Positions 43,920-54,219 of a stretch of 64,000 nucleotides of DNA are shown here, piece by piece (within the stretch, counting starts at the first letter, position 1; each line of letters opens with the position of its first letter). The DNA lies in assembly GCF_017115085.1 (NCBI RefSeq), contig NZ_JABXKJ010000239.1, forward strand, positions 1-64,000. Reading direction: 5' to 3'. The DNA comes from Nostoc sp. NMS7. Lineage in GTDB: Bacteria; Cyanobacteriota; Cyanobacteriia; Cyanobacteriales; Nostocaceae. The notes below the pieces were generated by a model. That model saw only the letters and a list, made by a program, of their open reading frames with translations. It was not told where the DNA came from and did not search any database. A program made the translations under genes and the position numbers.

Positions 43920-45365
43920 CTAATTAACTTCCGTTATCGCCCGACTCAAGCGCGACTTATCTAAACCAATCTGATTTAGTAGTAACCAAGATTGGATCAG
44001 ATCGGGGCCATGAACATCTCCAGTTAGGGCTGCTCGGAGCGATCGCATTACTAAGCCTTTTTTGACTTTTTGCTCTTTCACCACTTGTTTAATAATCTCC
44101 TGGGCGGCGGCTTCCGAGAGTTGCGGCTGGTTTTCTAAAGCTGTGACAATCCCCTCAAGCACAGCAGCCGAACCTTCTTGCTTCAGCTGTGTACTGGCTT
44201 CCTCGCTAAATTCAACTGTATCCCTAAAAAACAGTTGGCTTTGAGGTACTGCATCTACTAAACGAGTCAAACTTTGGCTAATTAAAGTTACTAGTTGCTC
44301 TAACCAGGGGCGTTCTCTTCCACCATCAAATTTATACCCAGCCGCTTGCCAATAGGGTATGACTAAATCTGTGAGTTTATCTACTGGTGTCTTGTGGACA
44401 TACTGACTGTTCAACCAGTCCAGCTTGTCCCAGTCAAATTTTGCACCTGCTTTATTTACACGCTCAAAGCCAAATTCTTTAGCTGCTGCTTCTAAGGTAA
44501 ATATTTCTTGCGTCGAGTCTGGTGCCGACCAACCCAGCAATGTCATGTAATTCACCAAGCCTTCAGCAATAAAGCCCATTTGCTGAAACTCCGAAATAGA
44601 AGTGACACCATCTCGCTTAGAAAGCTTGCGCCCTTCCGTATTCAAAATCAGTGGCGTGTGAGCAAACTCTGGAATTTTTGCACCCATTGCTTCATAGAGT
44701 AAAATTTGCTTGGCAGTATTGGCAATGTGGTCTTCTCCCCGGATGACATGGGTGATTTGCATATCGATGTCATCCACTACAACTACAAAGTTGTATAAAG
44801 GTTGACCGCTAGCCTCTTCTGAAGCGCGGGCGATGACCATATCACCACCTAAATCGCTACCTTGCCAAGACATCTTTCCCCTTACTAGGTCATTCCAGAC
44901 AATTTCCCGCCCATCTTCGATTTGGAAGCGAATCACAGAGGAACGACCTTCGGCTTCAAATGCGGCGCGTTGTTCTGGCGTGAGGTGACGGTGACGGTTG
45001 TCATAGCGAGGAGCTTCACCTCTAGCCTTTTGGGCTTCTCGCAGAGCCTCTAGTTCTTCGGAAGTGGTGTAGCAGCGATAGGCTAATCCTTGATCTAGCA
45101 GTTTTTCTACTGCTTCTTTATAAAGATCCAGGCGTTGGGATTGGAAAAATGGTCCTTCATCCCAGTTCAGTCCTAGCCAGCGCAGTCCTTCAAGAATATT
45201 CTCGGTGTATTCGGGACGCGATCGCTCTAAGTCTGTGTCTTCTATTCGCAGGATAAATTTCCCGCCGTGGTGGCGGGCAAATAACCAGTTAAATACAGCC
45301 GTTCTAGCTGTACCAATATGTAAATTTCCGGTTGGACTCGGTGCAATTCGGACTCTGACAGTCAC
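43920..45365 (-). CDS. gltX: Glutamyl-tRNA synthetase
   Basis: The GTG at 45365 is chosen ([20 protein letters not shown]) because it puts the class I motif where the family starts and gives 481 residues, the usual length; an upstream start at 45422 would add 19. The HIGH-equivalent is HIGT, and the KMSKS-equivalent is KLSKR (in [13 protein letters not shown]). It charges tRNA-Glu, needed for protein synthesis and for 5-aminolevulinate, hence chlorophyll. Cyanobacteria normally use a non-discriminating enzyme that also charges tRNA-Gln. A tRNA-Asp gene lies upstream on the same strand. Confidence 0.95.
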   Translation of the reverse strand: MTVRVRIAPSPTGNLHIGTARTAVFNWLFARHHGGKFILRIEDTDLERSRPEYTENILEGLRWLGLNWDEGPFFQSQRLDLYKEAVEKLLDQGLAYRCYTTSEELEALREAQKARGEAPRYDNRHRHLTPEQRAAFEAEGRSSVIRFQIEDGREIVWNDLVRGKMSWQGSDLGGDMVIARASEEASGQPLYNFVVVVDDIDMQITHVIRGEDHIANTAKQILLYEAMGAKIPEFAHTPLILNTEGRKLSKRDGVTSISEFQQMGFIAEGLVNYMTLLGWSAPDSTQEIFTLEAAAKEFGFERVNKAGAKFDWDKLDWLNSQYVHKTPVDKLTDLVIPYWQAAGYKFDGGRERPWLEQLVTLISQSLTRLVDAVPQSQLFFRDTVEFSEEASTQLKQEGSAAVLEGIVTALENQPQLSEAAAQEIIKQVVKEQKVKKGLVMRSLRAALTGDVHGPDLIQSWLLLNQIGLDKSRLSRAITEVN

Positions 45366-45479
45366 AGCTAATTCTCTCTTTCGCAAAGCATGATCAATGT
45401 AGCTTATATCTGAAGCACCCAAACTTAGCTTTACTTAAAGTTGGATCTCCAACCAAAACAAAGAAGGATAAATTTAAAA

Positions 45480-45553
45480 CGGGACTGACGGGGCTCGAAC
45501 CCGCAACTTCCGCCGTGACAGGGCGGTGCTCTAACCAATTGAACTACAGTCCC
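45480..45553 (-). tRNA. tRNA-Asp (GTC anticodon)
   Basis: The minus strand folds as a full cloverleaf: acceptor GGGACTG pairs with CAGTCCC, the anticodon loop CTGTCAC sits on a CCGCC/GGCGG stem, and the T arm contains GGTTCGAGCC. The discriminator base is G. CCA is not encoded. Anticodon GUC reads Asp codons GAC/GAU. The length is 74 nt. Confidence 0.97.
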
Positions 45554-45663
45554 TTGTTTGTCAACTTTGCTATTATCGCTATTTATTTTCTACTTGTCAA
45601 GTGTTTTGGAGTTGGGAATTAGAACTTATTTTTGTCCAGTCTCTCCAAGGTGCAAATTCTTCG

Positions 45664-47217
45664 TTAAATAGAGCCTGATAATACAACCAGTGGCTCTGAT
45701 TCCAGATACTGCAATATCCGGGATTGCATTTGTTTATACTGCTGCTTTAATAGCTGTTTGCTCAACTGGAGTTGAGAAGCAGCTGGTAGACTATGACACT
45801 GTTCCATCCAGGTTTTCAACATTTGCCGCTGAGTTGGCTCAATGCCACTTGTGAGAACGTTGGTGCAGGAATGTGGTGCTTCTAGGGTAAAGAAAATCAA
45901 AGGGTAGCGTTCATTTTCAGCCAGGAAACTTACCAGCCGAAGATTTTGGGGATTTTGCATATCAAAGTAGCACGGTAGCCATTTAGGAGCCAATTGCCGA
46001 TTGTACAGTACAGTCACCCACAACAGCATTGGGTGAGGGGATGTCATGAAGATAAATTGGTTGTAACGAGTAGAAAGGGCATACTTTTTGATTTCTTCTT
46101 TAGGCAACATCAACCATAGTGCTGTCATCGATGCTTGTGCGGTGTCTAAAAGCTGGGGAAAAACAATTTCTTGAATTGGTTTATTTTCAGGCCACAAAAG
46201 TTGCTGACAGCTTTGTTCTACTGTGATTGGTAATCCAGAGTATAAGGGAGGGGTAAGGATGGAAGTAGGAGCTAAGATTGTCGGTAAGCTGGGATAATTC
46301 GGCTGTTCTAAACTGTTTAATACTTCCAGAACTTGAGCGATATTTTGTGGGCGCTCGCTTGCTTTTTTAGCAAGACAAGACATGATTAAATGATTTAGTT
46401 TTTCAGGTACTTCAAGAGTGGGTTTAATATCTGCGATCGCTTTTGGTTGTTCAAAGTGATGTGCTTTATACCAAGCACCAAAGTAATCAGTTTCTGGTTG
46501 CCAAGGTTTTTTACCTGTGAGCATCTCAAACATCATCACACCCAGGCTATAAATATCAGAGCAACTATCTAATTTTTCCCCATCTAGCTGTTCTGGAGAA
46601 CAGTAGGGTAAGGTGCCATTAAATCCCCTACTTGTACTAGCTGTTGATGTATAATTCAAAAATCTAGCAATACCAAAATCGAGAATTTTAACTAACTGAC
46701 CCAATATCGGATCGGGAATTACTAATATATTTGCAGGCTTAATATCTCTATGAACTAGCGGACAAATTTTGCCATCAATGTTAATACCTTGATGAGCGCA
46801 CTGTAAGCCCAAACAAATTTGCCGGCAGAGAGTTAAAAACATGGGCAGGGGCAACGGAATTAAATCCTTTAAACTCTTACCACTTAGATATTCCATAACG
46901 TAGTATGGTTTTCCTTGCTCATTTATACCATAATCATACGCCCGTACTATATGTAGGCTCTTTTGACTCAAAGCTGCACTCATTAAAGCTTCACGAGCAA
47001 AGTCTTGTTGCATCTTGGTATTGACAAAAGTCTGAGTCAAAAACTTGATAGCAACTGGTATACCTCCTAACAAAATATCATTTGCTAAAAAAACTTCTCC
47101 CATGCCACCACTGCCAATTAATTGCTTGAGTTGATAACGATTGGCAAGCAAGCCCGTACTAATTGGAGATGTAAATAGGCTTTGATTCACTTTGATCACC
47201 TTTGCTGCTGAGTCCAT
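45664..47217 (-). CDS. Ser/Thr protein kinase with unnamed C-terminal domain (copy 1)
   Basis: This 517-residue protein has a Hanks-type kinase domain (about 28-300): glycine loop GSGGMG (35-40), Lys58, HRDIKPAN (156-163), DFG (180-182), and the activation segment ending in SPEQ. All catalytic residues are present. After a linker comes a ~200-residue C-terminal domain shared with the upstream gene product; it starts around WPENKPIQEIVFPQLL and includes a MLLWVTVLYN segment. No transmembrane helix is seen, so it is cytoplasmic. It lies 74 bp from its paralogue in the same direction, suggesting tandem duplication and co-transcription. Confidence 0.9.
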   Translation of the reverse strand: MDSAAKVIKVNQSLFTSPISTGLLANRYQLKQLIGSGGMGEVFLANDILLGGIPVAIKFLTQTFVNTKMQQDFAREALMSAALSQKSLHIVRAYDYGINEQGKPYYVMEYLSGKSLKDLIPLPLPMFLTLCRQICLGLQCAHQGINIDGKICPLVHRDIKPANILVIPDPILGQLVKILDFGIARFLNYTSTASTSRGFNGTLPYCSPEQLDGEKLDSCSDIYSLGVMMFEMLTGKKPWQPETDYFGAWYKAHHFEQPKAIADIKPTLEVPEKLNHLIMSCLAKKASERPQNIAQVLEVLNSLEQPNYPSLPTILAPTSILTPPLYSGLPITVEQSCQQLLWPENKPIQEIVFPQLLDTAQASMTALWLMLPKEEIKKYALSTRYNQFIFMTSPHPMLLWVTVLYNRQLAPKWLPCYFDMQNPQNLRLVSFLAENERYPLIFFTLEAPHSCTNVLTSGIEPTQRQMLKTWMEQCHSLPAASQLQLSKQLLKQQYKQMQSRILQYLESEPLVVLSGSI

Positions 47218-47291
47218 TTAAAGTTAGCAATACACACATAAGAATATAATTAGGTAATGATGGCAAGGCTTTTTATTTTGATAGCGGACTT

Positions 47292-48914
47292 TCAATGACG
47301 TGATAAAAGTTTTAAAAAAATCTCCAAAAATTTAGCCATCCAATTTTTTGAAACTTCTTTCTCATTTTTTGGCTTTGCGGCTAACTTTCGTAAGATATCT
47401 AATTTCAGTTTTTCATACTCTGTTTTTAGCAGATTTTTAGCTTGATTAGGCAAAATTATTTCATTTGACTGTTGATTCATATCTAAGCAATCTACAAGTT
47501 GCTGGCGCTGGTTAGCCGTCAGGCTTAAAGTCATTACGTGAGAGCAACAGTCTGGATCTTCTAGGGCAAAAAATAGCAGATGGTAGTAGCCTACTTCTGC
47601 TAAACTACGCGCTATCTTTTCCCCTCTATTATCTTTCAAATCCAAAAAATAAGGTAGCCACTTAGTCAGAGAAGGCTGGGAATTGTATAAGACTGTAACC
47701 CATAATAGCATCGGGTATACATTCATTTGAGTAATAAATTCAGTGCCATGTATTTTGTCCGAAAAGTTTGTAATCTCTTGTTTGGGCAACATTGCCCAAA
47801 AAGTTGGTATAGGTCTTTGAGTAGTATGTAGTAAATGGGGAAATCCAATTCGCGCAATTGGTTTATTTTTAGGCCATTTTTTCTGCAAACACTCTTTTTC
47901 TGATAATAATGTTACAGGTACTAATTGGATGGGAATTGAGAGGTTAATAATGTCACTACTATTGTTATGACTAACTTCATTAAGCTGAATCTTAACCTTT
48001 TCTAAATCTTCTAATATTTGGTTTATATTTTGAGGGCGATCGCTTATTTCTTTAGCTAAACAACTCATCAACATTTTTTCTAATATCTGCGGGATTTTGA
48101 CTTGCGGATTCACTTGCTCAACTGTAGGTGGCATTTGAAAACGATGTGCTTGATACCAAGTACCAAAGGAGTTACTTTTTGTCTGAAATGGATGTTTTCC
48201 TGTTAGCATCTCAAACATTAGTACTCCCAAACTGTAAATATCAGAGCGGACATCTAGCAATTTGCGCCCTTCCATATGTTCTGGAGAACAGTAAGGCAAA
48301 CTGCCAATAAAAGAATCTGTCAAGGTCATCCCACTTCGCTCCGTTAAAAACTTGGCAATCCCAAAATCTAATATTTTAACAATTTTTCCTTGTTTACTAT
48401 CTTCACTAATGAATATATTTTCTGGTTTTATATCCCTGTGAACAATGGGATAAATCTCTCCTTTGAGGCTGATTCCTTGGTGGGCACATTGTAAGCCTAA
48501 ACAAATTTGAGTAGAAATATCTAAAAACTCCGATAATGTTAAAGGCTGAATTTTGAGAATTTGTTTGAGGTTTTTTCCTTGGAGATATTCCATTACATAA
48601 AACGGAGTTTTATCCTCAGTAACTCCGTAACTTAAAATCCGCACAATATGTTCACTTTTTCGACCCAATTGAGCGCCAATAAAAATCTCTCTGGCAAAGC
48701 GTTGGGACATTTGCTGGTTTGCCAAACTGAGTGATAAGATTTTGATTGCGATCGCCATACCACCTTTAGCAGTATCTTCTGCTAAATAAACTCTACCCAT
48801 CCCCCCTTTGCCAATCAAATCTCTGATTAAATAGCGATTATTTAAAAATTGTCCAATGTAATTGTCTAACTCTGCTTTTTGCCCTACCATTTTATCGATT
48901 TTATTTTGTGACAT
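47292..48914 (-). CDS. Ser/Thr protein kinase with unnamed C-terminal domain (copy 2)
   Basis: This 540-residue paralogue of the preceding kinase has GKGGMG (35-40), Lys58, HRDIKPEN (159-166) and DFG (183-185). The C-terminal domain again begins near WPKNKPIARIGFPHLL and holds MLLWVTVLYN and YHLLFFALEDPDCC. The two kinases have diverged enough to be distinct, yet share this extra domain throughout. Targets are unknown. Tandem order suggests one transcription unit, this gene first. Confidence 0.9.
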   Translation of the reverse strand: MSQNKIDKMVGQKAELDNYIGQFLNNRYLIRDLIGKGGMGRVYLAEDTAKGGMAIAIKILSLSLANQQMSQRFAREIFIGAQLGRKSEHIVRILSYGVTEDKTPFYVMEYLQGKNLKQILKIQPLTLSEFLDISTQICLGLQCAHQGISLKGEIYPIVHRDIKPENIFISEDSKQGKIVKILDFGIAKFLTERSGMTLTDSFIGSLPYCSPEHMEGRKLLDVRSDIYSLGVLMFEMLTGKHPFQTKSNSFGTWYQAHRFQMPPTVEQVNPQVKIPQILEKMLMSCLAKEISDRPQNINQILEDLEKVKIQLNEVSHNNSSDIINLSIPIQLVPVTLLSEKECLQKKWPKNKPIARIGFPHLLHTTQRPIPTFWAMLPKQEITNFSDKIHGTEFITQMNVYPMLLWVTVLYNSQPSLTKWLPYFLDLKDNRGEKIARSLAEVGYYHLLFFALEDPDCCSHVMTLSLTANQRQQLVDCLDMNQQSNEIILPNQAKNLLKTEYEKLKLDILRKLAAKPKNEKEVSKNWMAKFLEIFLKLLSRH

Positions 48915-49220
48915 AAAAATTATTTATAAAAAATATTGTTGGCAAAATCCTTTAATAAGTCTAGACTAATTATTAAATTTAAATCTAAAAAATATCATGA
49001 TTTGGAAAAAACTAATTATCTCCTGTAATCATAGTTAATCACTCTGCAAAATTTCCTAAACATTCTATAACATATTTATTAATGAATCCGGTTGAGAAAT
49101 TACACGTAAACTACAAAAACGCTAGAAAAAGTTGTCTAGTAGATTCCGTAAATACACATAAATAGGCTGCAAATAAGTAAATAACAGTAAAGACACGAAC
49201 GCACTTTTATCTCCGTACAG
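48915..49220. other. AT-rich gap
   Basis: About 300 bp of AT-rich sequence, upstream of the kinase pair and downstream of the phytase-like gene. It likely contains the kinase promoter. No repeat or gene is visible. Confidence 0.4.
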
Positions 49221-50405
49221 CTAATGGTTAAAATTCGGGAGCAAACGGCGTAATAATCTAATTAATGGTGTTTCAATTTTAATTTTAAAGGCTAGTATCT
49301 GGGTGCGTTGCAAGGAGTTGAAATTGTTATCACTGACGAGAATTAGTGATTGCTGTCCATCGGGTAGTTTAGCGCCAATAGTTAAGCCTTCGATGTTGTC
49401 TAGCAGTACATCTAGGGTTCTCAAATCTAACAGCAGTTTTTTCTGAACTGGTTTAATATTCTTAGAGTCAACTGCTAAAAGGCTATCTATTTTATGAATA
49501 TCATCCGCTCCTTCTAAAGAAACCTGAAACAGGGAAATAGCAAATCCTAAACCAGTAAAAGACCGTTCTAAACTTAGGAAGTGTCCTTGATTATCGAGAG
49601 CAAGTAAATCAGGTAATCCACTAGCGAATTTGCCAGTCAGATCCAAAAATGGTGTAACTGGTTCAGTTTGATAAAGAAATTCCTTTTCTGGCTGATTGTT
49701 GAGCAAGTTGTATTGCAAAATCCGGCAAGGACTACCGATGTTAGGTTTAGCTGCGATACCATCTTGAATTAGAGCATTTTCGGTGGCTGTGAATATATGC
49801 TTTTTATCGGGTGTGATGGTGAGGCTTTCAAAAGCCAAATTGTTGCGGATACCTTTTTGACTACTTTTATCTGGCAAAAATTTGTTTGGTATGGGAAGTG
49901 TTTTAATTTCCCTACCAGAAGATAGGGAGAACTCTTTAATAAAAGGATTGATTAATTTTCTCACATCGCCCTCAGAAGAAATAAACACAGTTGCTTGATT
50001 AGTTAAGGCAATACCTTCTGTATCAGTTTCACCAGGGCGAAATGTTTGACCATTTTCATTTAATAATGTGGTAACACTGACTGGAATAATTCCACCTTTT
50101 TGTAGGGAACCCTTGCTTAAGTCGATTTTCAAGGTGTAGAAACGGGCGGCTGCTTTTTGCCCACGGTCATCGGAAATAGCATAATAAAGGTTGCTTTTTG
50201 GATCATAAGTAATTCCAGATAAACCTCCAACTTCAGTTGTTTTAAAGATTAAACCTTTCGGTAAAGTCCCTTCACCGATAAATTCTATGCTACTAACTTC
50301 AACAGCATTTGAAAGTAAGTTTATGAAGAAGTAAATGATAATTAAAATCGGGATAAAGAAGTAAATAATTCGTGGGAATACGAAGATTTTTTTAATTAGC
50401 TGCAT
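49221..50405 (-). CDS. Phytase-like esterase-domain protein, membrane anchored
   Basis: This 394-residue protein has a hydrophobic N-terminal segment (about 10-32) acting as signal anchor. The rest has the pattern of the esterase-like domain of phytase family (DUF4394/phytase-like): GLSGITYDPKSNLYYAISDD, GETDTEGIAL, NLAFESLTITPDKKHIFTATENAL, and a C-terminal DNIEGLTIG. These are typical beta-propeller blades. Probably a periplasmic enzyme; whether it cleaves phosphate or carboxylic esters cannot be told. Confidence 0.85.
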   Translation of the reverse strand: MQLIKKIFVFPRIIYFFIPILIIIYFFINLLSNAVEVSSIEFIGEGTLPKGLIFKTTEVGGLSGITYDPKSNLYYAISDDRGQKAAARFYTLKIDLSKGSLQKGGIIPVSVTTLLNENGQTFRPGETDTEGIALTNQATVFISSEGDVRKLINPFIKEFSLSSGREIKTLPIPNKFLPDKSSQKGIRNNLAFESLTITPDKKHIFTATENALIQDGIAAKPNIGSPCRILQYNLLNNQPEKEFLYQTEPVTPFLDLTGKFASGLPDLLALDNQGHFLSLERSFTGLGFAISLFQVSLEGADDIHKIDSLLAVDSKNIKPVQKKLLLDLRTLDVLLDNIEGLTIGAKLPDGQQSLILVSDNNFNSLQRTQILAFKIKIETPLIRLLRRLLPNFNH

Positions 50406-50796
50406 ATAATTTTTTTGTTAAATTAAAAGGCGGTAGGGAGGCACAGAAAAAGCTCATTGGTATCAACTTAAGCCAAAACCCTTTTAAAACCTCGTTTCCA
50501 GCCTCTGGCTGGAAATGTTGCTCATTGCGGTGCTGCAAGTCAAGAGGCGGAGCCTCGCATAGGCATTCCCAGTCAGAGACTCTTAACGAGACAATCTCTA
50601 AAAGCTGGTTCTAGACTAACTTTCACGTTAAGTTGACACGTATGACAACTATGCGCCCCTACAAATAATACCAATGAAAAAAAAGAATGTGAAAGATACA
50701 AGCCTGAAAACTCTTATGAAATCAGGTTTTCTTAATTTTGAATTGGTATAATATATATTCCAACAAATTAAAAACTTTTAGAAAATACGAAATTAA
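50406..50796. repeat. Gap with hairpin repeats
   Basis: Positions 50495-50590 hold the cyanobacterial intergenic element TTTCCAGCCTCTGGCTGGAA with AGGCGGAGCCTC, which form hairpins. The remainder is AT-rich. No gene is recognised. Confidence 0.6.
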
Positions 50797-52257
50797 TTAA
50801 GCTCGTCGCAAACCATATTCATCCTGAAAAAAGTTGACAAGCCAATCTTTGACTCTGTGGGTAGCGCGGCAATCATCTTCGTTGTAGCTTTGGATAATTT
50901 CTAGTAAGGTGCGATCGCCTGTTTCTAGCCACTGATCATACCAATAAATACACTTGGCACCACTGGCTTCTTTTTCCCGCCACTCAAATCCTAACCAACG
51001 AGCGATCGCTTTCAGGGCATAACTTTCTATCGGCAATGCTACACTTTGGGTTAATTGTTCATACACATCCACAAATTGACTCAATACAGGACGCACTGAG
51101 GCGTAGGGAGTGCGGTAAAGTTTTGCTAACCGTTTGACTGTATCAACCTCGTAGACACAAAAATGATAAATTGGTGCTTCGGGATATTGCCAAACCAAAT
51201 CCAAAAATTGCTGCCAAACTAATTCTTCGTCTTCTGGTTTGTCTGCTAAAAACGAATAAAACTGTTCTGTGTTGGCAAGTCTATCAACGACTAAAACCCC
51301 CAAAAGATAATTTAAATCTAAGTCTGGCTGTGCCTCAATATCAAAGTAAAGCTCTATGGGTGCTGTAAATGTAATATCTTTTATTGGTAGCGGGTAGGGT
51401 AAAATAAGCGGTCGTTTTTCCAGTGCAGATTGAGCTTGCACTACTAGCTTAGGCGCTACTTCGCTGTCAAAACCAAGCAGATTTTCGAGAGTGCTGGGAT
51501 TGGTGTTAGCGAGAGATTCCAGTGTGGTGATGGCTAAGGCTTGCAGTTGAGTGTAGCGAATGGGTGTTACGCCTGGTACCAGTGAGAGATGTTTTTCAGA
51601 TTGTGCGATCGCATAACATTGACTATACCAATGGCAAAGATTGCACTTTTGCCGAGCAATAAACACCTCTGGCGGATTTGGTAACTCTAAAACTTGAATA
51701 AACTCCTCCAGAATCTGCTGCATTCGTGGCATCCATTTAAACAAATCCACAGGATAATTTCTATCTTTGGTACGCAATATCAGCCAAGCTGTTTCTGGTG
51801 CAAACTCCTGTACTGTTGCCAATACTTGCGTGTGAAATGCGGCAACAACTTGATATTCTTGCTTAGGGCGCTTACCGAGTTCAATACTAGCTGCAACGTA
51901 CATCCAATCTCCAAAGCAGGATTTTCCTGGCCGTTTCACGAGTAAATCTGGACGACTTAGTAAGGTGTATGCTTCAGAATAAGTTGCTGACAGTACTCCT
52001 TTATATATGTACTCAACGCCACGCTGCATCAATTCTAAAGTTGCCTTCTCTGCGTTTTCCCAGTTTCCATAAGAATAATTTGGTTGATCATAAGTCACCT
52101 GTGCCAAAGCACTTAGCTGATGGGCGATTTTGTCCTGTTGGAGTTTCCCTAGCAACTCATTGGGAGCATCGCGCTGACTTTTGTCACCGTGGATATCTAG
52201 AAAAGGCCGGCGTTTACAGCGTTGGTATTGCAGTAGGGATTCAGCATTAATTAGCAT
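50797..52257 (-). CDS. TM0106-family RecB-like putative nuclease
   Basis: This 486-residue protein has an N-terminal RecB-like nuclease domain with a Cys cluster: C14 in YQRCKRRPF and the later RQKCNLCHWYSQCY, together a four-Cys site likely binding an Fe-S cluster, as in Cas4/AddB-type nucleases. A C-terminal RNase H-like domain begins with the acidic PIELYFDIEAQPDLDLNYLL and ends in EDDCRATHRVKDWL. This layout matches the TM0106 family. The role, perhaps in DNA repair, is unproven. No Cas gene or CRISPR array is near, so I do not link it to CRISPR. Confidence 0.9.
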   Translation of the reverse strand: MLINAESLLQYQRCKRRPFLDIHGDKSQRDAPNELLGKLQQDKIAHQLSALAQVTYDQPNYSYGNWENAEKATLELMQRGVEYIYKGVLSATYSEAYTLLSRPDLLVKRPGKSCFGDWMYVAASIELGKRPKQEYQVVAAFHTQVLATVQEFAPETAWLILRTKDRNYPVDLFKWMPRMQQILEEFIQVLELPNPPEVFIARQKCNLCHWYSQCYAIAQSEKHLSLVPGVTPIRYTQLQALAITTLESLANTNPSTLENLLGFDSEVAPKLVVQAQSALEKRPLILPYPLPIKDITFTAPIELYFDIEAQPDLDLNYLLGVLVVDRLANTEQFYSFLADKPEDEELVWQQFLDLVWQYPEAPIYHFCVYEVDTVKRLAKLYRTPYASVRPVLSQFVDVYEQLTQSVALPIESYALKAIARWLGFEWREKEASGAKCIYWYDQWLETGDRTLLEIIQSYNEDDCRATHRVKDWLVNFFQDEYGLRRA

Positions 52258-52767
52258 TCTTTTAAGTTAACAAGAATTAGCACACTCTGGGAGTAACTCA
52301 GACAATTACAGCACAATTCAAAATTCAGGAGTTAGAATTCAGGAGTCAGAATTCAGAAGTAAAATAGGCTTTATACCTTGGTTTAAGACGAATCGTTGTG
52401 TACTTCACTTTCCTTTAAATCTGCTGTAATAATGGAGTACGGGAGACAAGAGAGATAGGGGAGATGGGGAGCAGAGATCAACCCCTTCTCTGCGAGACGC
52501 TACGCGAACGGGGAATTCAAAATTCAAAATTCAAAATTCAAATCCCCATAAATAAATTTATTTGCTCTGTATCCTTTCCTCCTTCGGTCAGTAGCTATAA
52601 TTTAGCGAATTGGTATAAATGGAACTCGTGAATGAACCTCCGAGCTTTGTGAATCAACCTCCGAGCTTTGTAGATGAGTCTTTGAACTCCATTAACGAAA
52701 CTTAGAACTTCACTTTTTTATGTCCGACGCCGAATGACTAATCTAAAATCTAAAATCTAAAATTGGT
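52258..52767. repeat. Gap with heptamer, TTCTCTAC-type and 21-bp repeats
   Basis: AATTCAGGAGTCAG direct repeats (52318-52355), TTCTCTGCGAGACGCTACGC (52481-52507), ATTCAAA heptamers (52513-52541) and a 21-bp tandem array (52628-52711: GTGAATGAACCTCCGAGCTT and relatives, four units). The end has ATCTAAA heptamers. No gene is visible. Confidence 0.8.
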
Positions 52768-53961
52768 ATGACCAGTACTTCTGTTGCACAAACTAGGCTG
52801 CATAGCCATCGAGAGCAATTTCCCGCTTTAGCGAATAAGACTTATTTCAATTATGGGGGACAAGGGCCGATGCCCCAAAGGGCAATGGATGTTATGACCC
52901 AAACTCAAGCTCATATTCAGCATATTGGACCCTTTGGCAATGAGGCGTATCGCTGGATAGCGCCTCAGACTAAAGCTGCTAGAGTTGCGATCGCTTCCGA
53001 GTTACATGCACCAGTTGAAACAATTACTCTCACCGAGAATGTCACTATTGGCTGTAATATCGCCATCTGGGGCATTGAGTGGCAAGCTGGCGACCATCTG
53101 CTGCTCTCAGACTGCGAACACCCAGGCGTGATTGCCATAGCCCAGGAAATCGCGCGGAGATTCGTTGTGGAAGTTAGCACCTGTCCTCTAAAAGCGACTT
53201 TAAATGAGGGCGATCCTGTAAAAGTTATTGCCCAGCACTTGCGCCCAAATACCCGTCTTGTAATATTGAGTCATGTTTTCTGGAATACTGGTCAAGTTTT
53301 ACCTCTGGATAAAATTGCCGAAGTATGCAGAAATAATCATTCTTTACTATTGATAGATGCTGCTCAATCTGCTGGTTTGTTGCCTTTAAACTTGACTGAA
53401 TTGGGAGTAGATTTTTATGCTTTCACTGGTCACAAATGGTTATGTGGCCCTGCGGGTGCTGGTGGTTTGTATGTTCGACCAGAAGCACGAGAAAGCTTGA
53501 AACCTACGTTTATTGGCTTGCGTGGTATTGTTTTTGATAGTGAATCTCAGCAGTCTGTGGATTGGCTTCCAGATGGGCGACGATACGAAGTGTCTACATT
53601 AGCTTCTCCATTATATGTTGGGTTACGCGAGGCGATCGCAATTCATCAGCAATGGGGAACGTCACAGGAACGTTACGAGCAAATTTGTCAAAATAGTGAG
53701 TACCTCTGGCGAGAATTGACGGCGTTACCCGATATTAAATGTTTGCGAACTTCTCCACCCGAAAGCGGTATAGTTTCTTTTCAACTAATAAATAATCAGC
53801 CGCAAGCTGATTTGAAGTTGGTGCAATTTTTAGACTTACAAAGAATATTAACTCGGACAATTGCCGATCCTAGCTGTATACGCGCCACTGTTCATTACTT
53901 GACTTTAGAATCGGAAATCGACCAATTGGTTGAGGCGATTCAAGGTTTTTGCAAAACTTAG
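52768..53961 (+). CDS. L-cysteine/cystine C-S lyase (C-DES-like, aminotransferase class V)
   Basis: This 397-residue PLP enzyme has TYFNYGGQGPMP (25-36), ENVTIGCNIAIWG, the D-A-A-Q motif with D197, and the PLP lysine K223 in TGHKW. The C-terminal RTIADPSCIRATVHY closely matches the Synechocystis C-DES protein, as I recall it. That enzyme cleaves cystine to a persulfide usable for Fe-S cluster formation. Related families include isopenicillin N epimerase-like proteins and SufS; the C-DES match is the best by motif. The ATG is the only good start. Confidence 0.88.
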   Translation: MTSTSVAQTRLHSHREQFPALANKTYFNYGGQGPMPQRAMDVMTQTQAHIQHIGPFGNEAYRWIAPQTKAARVAIASELHAPVETITLTENVTIGCNIAIWGIEWQAGDHLLLSDCEHPGVIAIAQEIARRFVVEVSTCPLKATLNEGDPVKVIAQHLRPNTRLVILSHVFWNTGQVLPLDKIAEVCRNNHSLLLIDAAQSAGLLPLNLTELGVDFYAFTGHKWLCGPAGAGGLYVRPEARESLKPTFIGLRGIVFDSESQQSVDWLPDGRRYEVSTLASPLYVGLREAIAIHQQWGTSQERYEQICQNSEYLWRELTALPDIKCLRTSPPESGIVSFQLINNQPQADLKLVQFLDLQRILTRTIADPSCIRATVHYLTLESEIDQLVEAIQGFCKT

Positions 53962-54025
53962 TTAAAAATTTGGAGTTATAGATATTTTGTTGCGTAAGTC
54001 CTAATATGAATGCGTTTCACCTTAA

Positions 54026-54145
54026 CCCGCCCTGCAATAAATTGCGGGCTAATAGCTCAAGTCCACTAAAGTGGACTGAATATACTTTTGAGTCTACTTT
54101 AGTAGACTTAAGCTATTAGCTTGGGAATTGATTCCCAAGGGGGAT
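54026..54145. repeat. Structured dispersed repeat with four hairpins, copy 1
   Basis: The order is CCTGCAAT/ATTGCGGG, AGTCCACT/AGTGGACT, GTCTACT/AGTAGAC, then CTTGGGAAT/ATTCCCAAG, with GCTAATAG and CTATTAGC arms that can also pair. A relative lies at 63100-63218 with different but still complementary stems. Confidence 0.8.
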
Positions 54146-54219
54146 GAAAGCGAAAGAACAAGACCTTGAGGACTTTTGTCAGTCAATCAGACTTTAAACT
54201 CCTAACTCTTAACTTAAAA

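Noticed and set aside
50797-52257. Cas4-like nuclease hinting at CRISPR
   Set aside because: The RecB-like domain is fused to an RNase H-like domain as in the TM0106 family, and there is no array or cas gene in the window.
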